From NCBI GenBank assembly GCA_964636885.1, contig CAZWVA010000015.1, forward strand, positions 1 to 44,766: a stretch of 44,766 nucleotides of DNA, written 5' to 3'. The translations under genes were made by a program, and so were the position numbers. The stretch is from CAZWVA01 sp964636885 (GTDB lineage: Bacteria; Desulfobacterota_D; UBA1144; Nemesobacterales; CSP1-2). The notes under the pieces are model-generated. The model was given only the letters and a program-made list of their open reading frames with translations. It had not been told where the DNA came from and did not search any database. Shown piece after piece: positions 31,462-40,190 of this stretch (position 1 is its first letter; the number at the start of each line of letters is the position of its first letter).

Positions 31462-32755
31462 CGTCTGACTCTTCTAAAAACTCAAACTCACTCTCAAGCT
31501 CAAAGAGCCTGTTTAAAGCGTCAACGTAAAGGTACCCCAGGAATGAAGAGGACTCCTTTTTTAGATTAGTTACCGGGTTATGGAGGATCTTACCGATTAT
31601 CCCAGAAGCCATGCTTTCTATGATCCTCTTTTCCCTATCGGAAAGGCTCCCTAATCTGCGAAGGGCCTTCTCGATCTCAACCGTTTTAATCTCCTCGAAT
31701 CTCCTCTTAAGCCCTATTATGGTTGGAACGACCCTCAGTGTATCGAGCCATCCGAGGAAACGCCTCTCCCCCTCAAGAACGATCTCCTCGGCCTTCTCGG
31801 CAAGCCTACGCCTCGTCTTCAGGTTCTCGTCGAGCACGGTCTTAAGATCGTCAATATCGTATAGATAGGCATTGGGTATCTCCCCGACCCTTGGATCGAT
31901 GTCCCTTGGCACGGCGATGTCGATCATGAAGATGGGCTCGTTTCTCCTCAGCTTAAGCGCCTCACGCACGTGCTGGGGTCTGATTATAAAGTCCGAGGAA
32001 CCCGTTGCCGTAATAACGATATCGGCCTCCTTAAGCAGATAGTAGACCTCCTCGATTCTAATAGGCCTTCCGTTAAGCGCTTCGGCAAGCGCCTTTGCGT
32101 TCTCAAGCCTCCTGCTCGCTATTAGGAGGTCTCTTATCCCGGCCTTTATTAGGTGCCTTGCCGCAAGCTCAGCCATCTCCCCCGCTCCGACAAGCATCAC
32201 GGTTCTCTTCGAGAGGTCATCGAATATCCTCTTTGCGAGTTCCACGGCAACATAGCTTATAGAGACCGCCTGTGTGCCGATTCCGGTCTCGGATCTCACC
32301 CTTTTCGCCACAAAAAAGGCGGTGTGAAAGAGACGATTAAGGATAAGCCCTACCGTTCCCTTAACCGATGCCGTCTTAAAGGCCTCCTTAACCTGCCCCA
32401 GTATCTGAGGCTCCCCAATTACCATAGAGTCGAGGCTAGATGCCACCCTAAAGAGGTGCCTTACCGCCTTCTGACCAACCAGTGTATAGGAATAAGAGGA
32501 GAGGAAATCCTCGGAAACTCCGTGGAACTCGGAGAGAAACCGCTTGACGTCTCCAGCACATCCATCTGGGTTCTCGGATACGGCATAGACCTCGACACGG
32601 TTACAGGTTGAGAGTATGAGACACTCATTAACGCTCTCCTTATTGTATAACTCGGCAAGCCCCGTATCGAATTCGGGCTCCTGAAACGAGAAACACTCCC
32701 TGACTTCAACGGGCGCAGTTTTATGGCTAATCCCAACGGCCACTATCTGTACCAT
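31433..32755 (-). CDS. hemA: Glutamyl-tRNA reductase
   Basis: The enzyme reduces glutamyl-tRNA to glutamate-1-semialdehyde, the first committed step of the C5 pathway to heme and other tetrapyrroles. The ATG at 32755 gives the canonical start MVQIVAVGISHKTAPVEVRE and 440 residues; upstream in-frame starts would add an unlikely hydrophobic leader. The catalytic Cys51 is in LILSTCNRVEVYAV. The NADPH-binding part has MLVGAGEMAELAARHL. A C-terminal dimerisation helix is present. No clear ribosome-binding site is seen. An 8-bp inverted repeat lies in the 5' leader. Confidence 0.96.
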   Translation of the reverse strand: MVQIVAVGISHKTAPVEVRECFSFQEPEFDTGLAELYNKESVNECLILSTCNRVEVYAVSENPDGCAGDVKRFLSEFHGVSEDFLSSYSYTLVGQKAVRHLFRVASSLDSMVIGEPQILGQVKEAFKTASVKGTVGLILNRLFHTAFFVAKRVRSETGIGTQAVSISYVAVELAKRIFDDLSKRTVMLVGAGEMAELAARHLIKAGIRDLLIASRRLENAKALAEALNGRPIRIEEVYYLLKEADIVITATGSSDFIIRPQHVREALKLRRNEPIFMIDIAVPRDIDPRVGEIPNAYLYDIDDLKTVLDENLKTRRRLAEKAEEIVLEGERRFLGWLDTLRVVPTIIGLKRRFEEIKTVEIEKALRRLGSLSDREKRIIESMASGIIGKILHNPVTNLKKESSSFLGYLYVDALNRLFELESEFEFLEESDDETIDKDWK

Positions 32756-32776
32756 GGAACGATAAACCCCTTTTAA

Positions 32777-32795
32777 GTCCTCTTGAAAAGAGGAC
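32777..32795. promoter_or_regulatory. Inverted repeat in the hemA leader
   Basis: GTCCTCTT-GAA-AAGAGGAC is a perfect 8-bp inverted repeat with a 3-base spacer, 22 bases upstream of the hemA ATG. A T/A-rich stretch (TTATATATTTTATTC on the minus strand) just upstream may hold the -10. The repeat could be an operator or a leader hairpin. Confidence 0.4.
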
Positions 32796-32864
32796 ACGAA
32801 TAAAATATATAACACACAAATCGAAACTTGATAAGGCAAAAAGAAGGAATAAACGAGAGCCCCG

Positions 32865-34874
32865 TCAGGAAGGGGTTGGGATGAGGACTATCCTCCTCCT
32901 AAGGGGGTCAACGCTCTGAACGGTAAGGGTTATCTCCTCCCCCTCCGTCAGAACCATCTCCGAGGTAAGGGAAACCGGCACCTCAAGCAGGTAATCGGGA
33001 ATGTAGATAGAGGCTCCCCTCTCCCTTATAGAGCTCACAACACCTCTAATCCGCCTCCCCTCAAGACCCTTTAGGTATTTAAAAAGCCAATACCTCTCCC
33101 TGGATCTCTCTATTATCTTCTTCTCACGAACCCCGACCTCTATTTGCATATACAACCTCTCGATATCCTCCTCCGTATATGAAATCCCCTCCCCCTCCAG
33201 TTCCCCAACCATCTGTCTCTGAAGAACGAGGTCGAAGTACCTCCTTATAGGAGACGTCACCTGCACGTAGGCATCGAGGCCTAGAGAGAGATGGGGCTCC
33301 GGGGAGAGCCCAACCCTAGAGGGTTTAAGAAACCTTACGGCCTTAATAGGGAAAAGGGGATCATCTTCATCTAAAGCCCTTGCCTCCTCCAAAATGGGCT
33401 CAGACTGGGAGCGAAAGATAGCGGGAAGCCTCTTCTCCTTAAAGAATCTCGCTGAAAGCCAGTTCATGAGGATCATAAACTCGGATACGACTATATGGGA
33501 GATCGTGTTCATGTATATCTTCTTTACCTCGATACCCCCGTCATCTTTTATTCCGATCTTTAGCTGTGGGAGCTCTACTATAAAGGCACCAGCCTCCAAC
33601 CTCCTTCTTCTAAGGCTAAGGGCTATTTCTATAAGCCTAGATCTGGGGAAGCCGCTTCTAAGAAAACCCTCGGCCTCCGTATAGCTAAGGTTTTTTCTCA
33701 CGATTATCCTCGACTTGGTAAACCTGTAGCTCTTTAGGTTGCAGTTCTCATCGAATAGAGCTAGAAGCGAAACCGCGGGTTTCGGAGACCCTTCAAAGAG
33801 GCTAAGCTTTTCCCTTATAAGATCGGGCGGAAACATGTGTATATGACCCTCAGGAAGGTATATGGTCTCGCCACGCCTGCTCGCCTCCTCGTCTAGAAGG
33901 CTCCATTTGGGAATAAAAGCGGCAACATTCGTAATGTGGACCCCAACCATAACCCCCTCAGGAACCTCCTCAATAGATATGGCATCGTCTATATCCTCTG
34001 TCGTCTCATCGTCAATTGAGTACGTTTCTAGCCGTGTGAGATCCTCCATCCCCTCATAAGGATCGGGTTCCTCTATTACCCTCTCCGCTTCCTCGCAGAC
34101 CCTTTTAGGGAATCTCTCATCTATTCCAAGCCTCTTAAATAGGGGATCCTCATCTTCTCTCCAGTTACCCGTCTTTATGAGGAACTCTATTGCTCCCTCC
34201 ACGTCCCTTATCCCTACCTGGGAGAGGAATGACTTCGCCTCTCCAGACCTCTCGAACCTGTCAAGGTGGATCACATACCCTTTTATAAGCTCTATATAAT
34301 TCGTGAAATTAAACCCCTCTTCCTCAAACTCGCGGCCCTCTATGACACTCCTTGCCCATGCTATAGCCGCCCTCTGCTCGATTGACCTCCTTCTCTCAGA
34401 CTCCTTACGCAGGAGCGTTTCTTCGACCTCCTTTGGAGCTCTTGGCCTGTAACCACCGTTTTCCCTCTTAAAGTAGAGGTCGTCCTTTTCTACCGCCCAG
34501 AAAAAAGAGAGGACGTCCTCGCTTAACGGCTCGCCCTTACCAAAATAGAGCTCTAGAAGCTCTTCCAGGCTGAGTTCCCTTTCGGCATCAAAAACGCACT
34601 CCCAGAGGGTTCTTAGATCCACATTCCCGCGCTTCTCCTCTAGCTCCCTTCTGAGTTCCCTAAGCCTCAGTTTCTTTTCCGATTGGGTTAACTCACTTCC
34701 CAGTTTTATGCCGGTACTGAAGACAAACCTCGTGGAATCCACCTCCAGTTCCCTACCCTCCTCGGAAAAGACCGATACCCTATCACCTAGGGAATCCCTT
34801 AGAACCCCGAATGAGGGCTCGCTCCTCTTTCTAAAGACGACGACTTCATCTGGTCTTGGAGTCCTTTTAATCAT
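32865..34874 (-). CDS. RNase II/R family 3'-5' exoribonuclease
   Basis: The 669-residue protein carries the RNB catalytic core. Four metal-binding aspartates are in YSIDDETTEDIDDAISIEEV: Asp288, 294, 296 and 297 by alignment with E. coli RNase II Asp201, 207, 209 and 210. The conserved Arg-rich end of the core is VTSPIRRYFDLVLQRQMVGE. The last 60 residues resemble an S1 RNA-binding fold (GVVSSIRERGASIYIPDYLL). The N-terminus differs from the cold-shock domains of classical RNase R and looks like the shorter form seen in cyanobacteria and Desulfobacterota. The enzyme degrades RNA from the 3' end in the cytoplasm. A TTGTAA-16-TAAAAT promoter (34911-34884) ends nine bases before the ATG, so its mRNA may be leaderless. 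Confidence 0.92.
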   Translation of the reverse strand: MIKRTPRPDEVVVFRKRSEPSFGVLRDSLGDRVSVFSEEGRELEVDSTRFVFSTGIKLGSELTQSEKKLRLRELRRELEEKRGNVDLRTLWECVFDAERELSLEELLELYFGKGEPLSEDVLSFFWAVEKDDLYFKRENGGYRPRAPKEVEETLLRKESERRRSIEQRAAIAWARSVIEGREFEEEGFNFTNYIELIKGYVIHLDRFERSGEAKSFLSQVGIRDVEGAIEFLIKTGNWREDEDPLFKRLGIDERFPKRVCEEAERVIEEPDPYEGMEDLTRLETYSIDDETTEDIDDAISIEEVPEGVMVGVHITNVAAFIPKWSLLDEEASRRGETIYLPEGHIHMFPPDLIREKLSLFEGSPKPAVSLLALFDENCNLKSYRFTKSRIIVRKNLSYTEAEGFLRSGFPRSRLIEIALSLRRRRLEAGAFIVELPQLKIGIKDDGGIEVKKIYMNTISHIVVSEFMILMNWLSARFFKEKRLPAIFRSQSEPILEEARALDEDDPLFPIKAVRFLKPSRVGLSPEPHLSLGLDAYVQVTSPIRRYFDLVLQRQMVGELEGEGISYTEEDIERLYMQIEVGVREKKIIERSRERYWLFKYLKGLEGRRIRGVVSSIRERGASIYIPDYLLEVPVSLTSEMVLTEGEEITLTVQSVDPLRRRIVLIPTPS

Positions 34875-34883
34875 GACACGATT

Positions 34884-34911
34884 ATTTTAAAGCAGGTAGA
34901 CGAATTTACAA
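34884..34911 (-). promoter_or_regulatory. Candidate promoter of the RNase II/R gene, near-leaderless
   Basis: On the minus strand TTGTAA (34911-34906), a 16-base spacer and TAAAAT (34889-34884) end nine bases before the ATG at 34874. No ribosome-binding site is present. Confidence 0.5.
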
Positions 34912-34939
34912 AGTGTGTGGAAAGCGCCTAACAAGAAAC

Positions 34940-35009
34940 GTCATCGCGAGGAACAAAGTGAGGAAGCGATCTAAAAAGACGAGATTGCTTCGCTAACGCT
35001 CACAATGAC
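34940..35009. repeat. REP-like palindromic intergenic repeat
   Basis: A 70-base imperfect palindrome starts GTCATCGCGAGGA and ends GCTCACAATGAC, with inner arms GAAGCGATCT and AGATTGCTTC around a short AAAAAGACG loop. It closely resembles the widespread GTCATTGCGAGGAGCGAA-type palindromes found as dispersed copies in many genomes. Only this copy is seen in the window. It lies between the RNase gene and pyrG and may act as a transcription or mRNA-stability boundary. Confidence 0.8.
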
Positions 35010-35074
35010 AACCGGCACTCCTTTATGATTTATGCCTAACATGAATAAATGCAAATACTAGGTAGAGACCATTC

Positions 35075-36688
35075 TCAGGCCGAGAGGGAAGACTTATACT
35101 CCATAGCCACCTTTATGAAGTCCCTAAAGAGGGGATGCGGATTAAGCGGGGTGGACTTAAACTCAGGATGGAACTGACACCCGACAAACCAGGGATGGTT
35201 CTGTATCTCTATCATCTCTACTAGCTTCCCATCCGGGGAAAGACCGCTAAGGACGAGGCCGTGCTTCTCCAGTGTCTTGTGGTAGCGCGTATTAACCTCG
35301 TATCTATGCCTGTGGCGCTCGAAAATCTCAGTCGTCTTATACGCGCTATATGCGAGTGTATCCTCCTTAATGAGGCATGGATAAGCCCCAAGCCTCATGG
35401 TACCCCCCTTCTCGCTTATCCCCCTCTGACCCTCCATGAGGTCAACCACTGGATGAGGGGTATCGGGTGCAACCTCACTCGTATGTGCGCCCTTAAGGTC
35501 ACATACGTTTCTCGCGAACTCGACTACCGCCATCTGCATCCCAAGGCATATCCCGAAAAATGGCACCTTCCTCTCCCTCGCATAGCCAACAGCCTGGATC
35601 TTCCCCTCAAAACCCCTCTTTCCAAAGCCACCCGGAACCAGTATCCCGTGGACACCGCTTAGAACCGTTTCTGCTCCCTTGGATTCAACCTCCTCAGAGT
35701 CCACGTACCTTATGATTACCCTGGAATCGTTTGCGATTCCGCCATGGGCGAGTGCCTCGTGAAGGCTCTTATATGCGTCCTTAAGGCTAACGTACTTCCC
35801 TACGACCCCTATAGTCACATCAGATGCGAGGTTCTTAAACTTGGCAACGATCTCCTGCCACTGGGAGACGTCGGGCCTTCTCGTCCACATATTCAGGGAT
35901 TCGACTATTATCTCATCCAGCCCCTCTTTGTGGAAGATGAGGGGAACCTCGTATATGGTCTCAACGTCCTTTGCTGTTATAACGGCTTCGATTTTAACGT
36001 TGCAAAAGAGGGCGATCTTCTGTTTTATCTCCCTCGAGAGGAACCTGTCCGTACGGCAGAGGATTATATCGGGCTGTATCCCGATCTGAAGGAGTTCCTT
36101 CACGCTGTGCTGTGTGGGCTTCGTCTTGAGTTCACCCGCAGCCGCTATATAGGGGACGTATGTGAGATGAACGAAAAGGGTATTTGTCCTTCCGAGATCG
36201 GCTCTAAGCTGCCTTACGGCCTCTAGAAAGGGGAGGCTCTCAATGTCTCCAACGGTACCCCCTATCTCAACTATAACCACGTCGTTATCATCGGCGACAT
36301 CCAATATCCTGGACTTTATCTCATCAGTGATGTGGGGTATAACCTGAACCGTCTGCCCCAGATACCTTCCCTCCCTCTCCTTTGATATCACGGAGTCATA
36401 AACCTTTCCCGTGGTAAAGTTGTTCTTCTTCGTGAGATTAGCATGGGTGAACCTCTGATAGTGCCCGAGGTCGAGATCCGTTTCGGCACCGTCATCCGTT
36501 ACGAAAACCTCCCCGTGTTGAAATGGGTCCATGGTTCCTGGATCTATATTTAAATAGGGGTCGAGCTTCTGAAGCGTCACCTTAAGTCCACGGCTCTCGA
36601 GGAGGGCACCGATTGAGGCGGCGGCAAGCCCCTTTCCGAGGGAGGACATCACACCGCCAGTGACAAATATGAATTTGGTCTTATTCAT
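35075..36688 (-). CDS. pyrG: CTP synthase
   Basis: It aminates UTP to CTP using glutamine in the last step of CTP synthesis. The 537-residue length is normal. The synthetase domain begins KFIFVTGGVMSSLGKGLAAA and has the conserved DPYLNIDPGTMDPFQHGEVF. The C-terminal class I glutaminase domain has the catalytic Cys in FFGICLGMQMA and the HPEF histidine near residue 515. A good promoter (TTGAAA-17-TATATT) is located 57 bases upstream, so it can be transcribed independently of rdgB. Confidence 0.98.
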   Translation of the reverse strand: MNKTKFIFVTGGVMSSLGKGLAAASIGALLESRGLKVTLQKLDPYLNIDPGTMDPFQHGEVFVTDDGAETDLDLGHYQRFTHANLTKKNNFTTGKVYDSVISKEREGRYLGQTVQVIPHITDEIKSRILDVADDNDVVIVEIGGTVGDIESLPFLEAVRQLRADLGRTNTLFVHLTYVPYIAAAGELKTKPTQHSVKELLQIGIQPDIILCRTDRFLSREIKQKIALFCNVKIEAVITAKDVETIYEVPLIFHKEGLDEIIVESLNMWTRRPDVSQWQEIVAKFKNLASDVTIGVVGKYVSLKDAYKSLHEALAHGGIANDSRVIIRYVDSEEVESKGAETVLSGVHGILVPGGFGKRGFEGKIQAVGYARERKVPFFGICLGMQMAVVEFARNVCDLKGAHTSEVAPDTPHPVVDLMEGQRGISEKGGTMRLGAYPCLIKEDTLAYSAYKTTEIFERHRHRYEVNTRYHKTLEKHGLVLSGLSPDGKLVEMIEIQNHPWFVGCQFHPEFKSTPLNPHPLFRDFIKVAMEYKSSLSA

Positions 36689-36745
36689 AAAGAGGATTCC
36701 CCTTTAAGAGTTTTTGAAAGTCAAAGGACAAAAACGATTCCCATT

Positions 36746-36774
36746 AATATATTCAAAACCGGAAACCCTTTCAA
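36746..36774 (-). promoter_or_regulatory. Promoter of pyrG
   Basis: On the minus strand TTGAAA (36774-36769), a 17-base spacer and TATATT (36751-36746) make a 5/6 plus 5/6 sigma-70 promoter. Transcription would start about 50 bases before the ATG at 36688. I see no pyrimidine attenuator in the leader. Confidence 0.7.
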
Positions 36775-36811
36775 CACCCACCTAACCGAATAGGATTTAG
36801 ACGATCTCACC

Positions 36812-37408
36812 CTACGTTCCATCCTGTCCGTCTATGTACATGACAAGGGCCTTCATCGCACGGCTCCTATGGCTTATGAGGTTCTTCTCCTCGAGTGTGA
36901 GCTCTGCCATGGTCTTATTTAACTCCGGGAGGAAGAAAACAGGATCATAGCCGAATCCCCCCTCCCCCCTTGGTTCGTCCAATATAATCCCTTCGCAAAC
37001 CCCTTCTACGACTATCTCCCGTCCGTCGGGAAATACAAGGGCAAGGCTGCACACGAACCTAGCCCTTCTATCGGTTACCCCCTTTAGTTCTCTAAGGAGC
37101 TTCTCTATGTTCTCCCTGTCCCCCGCGTTTTCACCCGCATACCTGGAGGAGAAGACCCCGGGGCGTCCTTGAAGCGCCTCGACCTCGAGTCCCGAATCGT
37201 CTGCGAGGGCGATCTTATTTGTGAGTCTAGAAACGGTACGGGCCTTCTTAAGCGCGTTCTCCTTAAACGTCTTCCCATCCTCTACAATATCGGGAATGTG
37301 ACAAAGGTCATTTAAAGAGGTTATCCTCCCAAACACGTGACCCAGAAGGTTCGAAAACTCCCTTATCTTTCCCTTATTTTTGGTGGCGAGTACAACTTCT
37401 TTCATCAT
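36812..37408 (-). CDS. rdgB: XTP/dITP diphosphatase (Ham1/RdgB family)
   Basis: It hydrolyses non-canonical purine triphosphates (XTP, ITP, dITP) to keep them out of nucleic acids. The family start LATKNKGKIREFSNLLG is present. Other motifs are ADDSGLEVEALQGRPGVFSS and GEGGFGYDPVFFLPELNKTM, with SHRSRA near the C-terminus. At 198 residues it is full length. The first two codons are both ATG (37408 and 37405). It lies 20 bases after rph, a very common gene pair. Confidence 0.97.
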   Translation of the reverse strand: MMKEVVLATKNKGKIREFSNLLGHVFGRITSLNDLCHIPDIVEDGKTFKENALKKARTVSRLTNKIALADDSGLEVEALQGRPGVFSSRYAGENAGDRENIEKLLRELKGVTDRRARFVCSLALVFPDGREIVVEGVCEGIILDEPRGEGGFGYDPVFFLPELNKTMAELTLEEKNLISHRSRAMKALVMYIDGQDGT

Positions 37409-37428
37409 ATTTACGATCTAAAGACGGT

Positions 37429-38145
37429 TCACTCCGCCAGGACCTCCTTCTGCTTGGCTATAAGCCTGAGTATCCCCTCTTCTGCCAGCTTAATCATGAT
37501 GTTAAGCTGGTCCTTGTTAAAGGGCGTTGCCTCGGCCGTTCCCTGGATCTCAACCAGGAGCCCAGACCCGGTCATGGCGATGTTCATATCCACCTCTGCC
37601 CTCGAATCCTCCTCGTAGCTTAGATCTAGGATCGGATTACCATCGAGTATTCCAACGCTCACAGCGGCCACAAAATCGGTAATCGGATTCTCACGGATTA
37701 CCCCCTCCCTGAGGAGATACTGAACGGCATCCGTAAGGGCGACAAATGCCCCCGTTATAGAGGCAGTGCGCGTGCCTCCATCTGCCTGAATCACATCACA
37801 GTCGATTATGATAGTCCTTTCACCAAGCTTGGCCAAATTGACCACGACCCTTAAAGCACGCCCTATTATCCTCTGGATCTCCTGAGACCTTCCGCTTACC
37901 CTTCCCCTTACGGAATCACGCGCGGTTCTCGTCCTTGTGGCCCTGGGAAGCATAGAGTACTCAGATGTGATCCATCCCTTACCGGTCTCCCTAAGAAATG
38001 GAGGGACGCTCTCCTCTATGGTAGCCGTGCATATCACCCTGGTTTCTCCCATCTCTATCTGCGCAGACCCCTCGGCGTATTTCATAATCCCGCGTGTTAT
38101 CCTTATGGGTCTAAGTTCGTCTAGTCGTCTTCCATCGGGCCGCAT
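37429..38145 (-). CDS. rph: Ribonuclease PH
   Basis: A phosphorolytic 3'-5' exoribonuclease that trims tRNA precursors. The canonical start MRPDGRRLDELRPIRITRGI corresponds to the ATG at 38145, preceded by GGAGGAG; an upstream in-frame start at 38202 would add a non-homologous leader. The motifs RTARDSVRGRVSGRSQEIQR and IDCDVIQADGGTRTASITGA (phosphate and metal sites) are intact. Length is 238 residues, as expected. It follows glgB by about 95 bases and precedes rdgB. Confidence 0.97.
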   Translation of the reverse strand: MRPDGRRLDELRPIRITRGIMKYAEGSAQIEMGETRVICTATIEESVPPFLRETGKGWITSEYSMLPRATRTRTARDSVRGRVSGRSQEIQRIIGRALRVVVNLAKLGERTIIIDCDVIQADGGTRTASITGAFVALTDAVQYLLREGVIRENPITDFVAAVSVGILDGNPILDLSYEEDSRAEVDMNIAMTGSGLLVEIQGTAEATPFNKDQLNIMIKLAEEGILRLIAKQKEVLAE

Positions 38146-38240
38146 CCTATGGTATCTCCTCCAAAAACGGATAAGCCACCATGCAAGAAAATATAAACAC
38201 AAATCGGAGTATCATCAACGATTAAATGCGTTTCTTCACC

Positions 38241-40184
38241 TCATTCAGCCCAACGCCACTGCGTCCCATCGCTCTTAAAGAAGAGAACGCTCAGCGGAGG
38301 CAGGATTAGAGAAATGGAGTGGTACCTCTTATGGCTCGGTATGGGTGCGGCCTCGACACCCCCCAGATTGCCGTATCCGCTTCCCCCGTATATGCCAGCA
38401 TCGCTATTTAGAGACTCCCTCCAGAACCCACCACGGGGAACCCCTACCCTGTAGTTATGCCTTGGAACAGGAGTCAGATTACAGACGACAAGAATTATAT
38501 CCTCCGTGGATATCCCCTTTCTTATGAAGCTTATGACGCTGTTTTCTGAGTCTCCAAAGTCGATCCACTCAAAACCCTGACTCTCGAAATCGAGCTCATG
38601 CATGGCGGGCTCTGCTCTATAGAAGCGATTTAGATCCTTAACCCACCTCTGCACTCCCCTATGAAACCCATACTCAAGGACATGCCATTCAAGGCTCTCT
38701 TCGTGGACCCATTCCCGCCACTGGCCGAACTCCCCTCCCATAAAGAGGAGCTTCTTCCCCGGATGCCCGTACATATACCCAAGAAGCGCCCTCAGATTTG
38801 CGTTTCTCTGCCACTCGTCTCCCGGCATCTTCCCAATGAGGGAACCCTTTCCATACACCACCTCGTCGTGTGAGAGGGGAAGAACGAAGTTCTCAGAGAA
38901 GGCATACCAGATGCTGAACGTGAGATGGTTGTGGTTGTACTTCCTGTATATGGGATCCGTTGAGAAGTATTTTAACGTATCGTGCATCCATCCCATGTTC
39001 CACTTCATTCCAAAGCCGAGTCCCCCTATGTAAACGGGCCTTGAAACCATGGGCCAGGCCGTCGACTCCTCGGCTATTGTCTGAACATCGGGAAACTCCC
39101 CGTATACGGCCTCATTAAACCTCTTAATGAAACTCACCGCCTCCAGGTTCTCCCTCCCTCCGTATACGTTTGGTATCCACTCTCCTTCCTTCCTGGCGTA
39201 GTCGAGGTAGAGCATCGACGCCACTGCATCCACCCTAAGGCCATCAACGTGGTACTTATCGAGCCAGAAGAGGGCGTTACTTATGAGAAAGGCCCTCACC
39301 TCGTTCCGACCGTGATTAAATATATAGCTATTCCATTCGGGATGAAAACCCCTCCTTCTGTCCAGGTGCTCATAGAGACACGTGCCATCAAAATAGACCA
39401 GGCCATGCTCGTCTGATGGAAAGTGAGATGGAACCCAGTCGAGTATCACCCCTATCCCGTTTTGATGTAGGTAATCAACCAGGTACATGAAGTCCTGAGG
39501 GGTTCCGTACCTGCTTGTCGGGGCGAAATACCCAACGATCTGATACCCCCATGAGCCATAGAACGGATGCTCCATGACGGGCAGGAATTCAACATGCGTA
39601 AATCCCATATCCTTTACATAATCGGCAAGGTGGTGGGCCATTTCTCTATACGTGAGAAACCTGTTTCCCTCCTCAGGAACACGCCTCCAGGAGCCGAGAT
39701 GTACCTCGTATATGGAAAAAGGGGCTTTAAGCGAGTTATATTCATGCCTCCTTCTCATCCAATCACCGTCACTCCACTCATAGTGCAGGTCCCAAACTAT
39801 GGAGGCCGTTTTAGGAGGGGTCTCCCAATAGAATGCAAAGGGATCCCCCTTGTCGACCCTGTAGTCGTTATACCTAGAGACTATGTGATACTTATAGAGT
39901 GTCCCCTTTTCAATACCGGGAATAAATCCCTCCCATATACCAGAACCATCCCACCTGACACTCAGGGGATGGGATTCCGACTCCCAGTCATTAAAGTCCC
40001 CTATGACAGATACCCTTTCAGCATTTGGTGCCCAAACGGCAAAGTAGGTTCCCCGCATCCCATCGACTGTCATGGTATGGGAACCCAGCTTGTTGTATAG
40101 CCTGAAATGGCTCCCCTCCTTGAATAGATATACGTCGTGATCCGTAATAAGACTCGTCTTAGAGAGTAAACCACCGTTTGTCAT
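38241..40184 (-). CDS. glgB: 1,4-alpha-glucan branching enzyme
   Basis: It introduces alpha-1,6 branches into glycogen-like glucans. The 647-residue protein has an N-terminal CBM48 domain (YFAVWAPNAERVSVIGDFND), a GH13 catalytic barrel and a C-terminal beta domain. The nucleophile is Asp319 in DGLRVDAVASMLYLDY and the acid/base is Glu372 in TIAEESTAWP. It has the shorter single-N-domain form. It lies six bases after the treS-maltokinase gene and supplies the branching step of the GlgE pathway. Confidence 0.97.
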   Translation of the reverse strand: MTNGGLLSKTSLITDHDVYLFKEGSHFRLYNKLGSHTMTVDGMRGTYFAVWAPNAERVSVIGDFNDWESESHPLSVRWDGSGIWEGFIPGIEKGTLYKYHIVSRYNDYRVDKGDPFAFYWETPPKTASIVWDLHYEWSDGDWMRRRHEYNSLKAPFSIYEVHLGSWRRVPEEGNRFLTYREMAHHLADYVKDMGFTHVEFLPVMEHPFYGSWGYQIVGYFAPTSRYGTPQDFMYLVDYLHQNGIGVILDWVPSHFPSDEHGLVYFDGTCLYEHLDRRRGFHPEWNSYIFNHGRNEVRAFLISNALFWLDKYHVDGLRVDAVASMLYLDYARKEGEWIPNVYGGRENLEAVSFIKRFNEAVYGEFPDVQTIAEESTAWPMVSRPVYIGGLGFGMKWNMGWMHDTLKYFSTDPIYRKYNHNHLTFSIWYAFSENFVLPLSHDEVVYGKGSLIGKMPGDEWQRNANLRALLGYMYGHPGKKLLFMGGEFGQWREWVHEESLEWHVLEYGFHRGVQRWVKDLNRFYRAEPAMHELDFESQGFEWIDFGDSENSVISFIRKGISTEDIILVVCNLTPVPRHNYRVGVPRGGFWRESLNSDAGIYGGSGYGNLGGVEAAPIPSHKRYHSISLILPPLSVLFFKSDGTQWRWAE

Positions 40185-40190
40185 GATCCT

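Noticed and set aside
35744..36226. 160-codon open frame on the plus strand inside pyrG
   Set aside because: It lies entirely antisense to conserved CTP synthase sequence and its translation shows no recognisable domain.
39567..40100. 177-codon open frame on the plus strand inside glgB
   Set aside because: It is antisense to the conserved CBM48 and GH13 regions and no start signal is seen.
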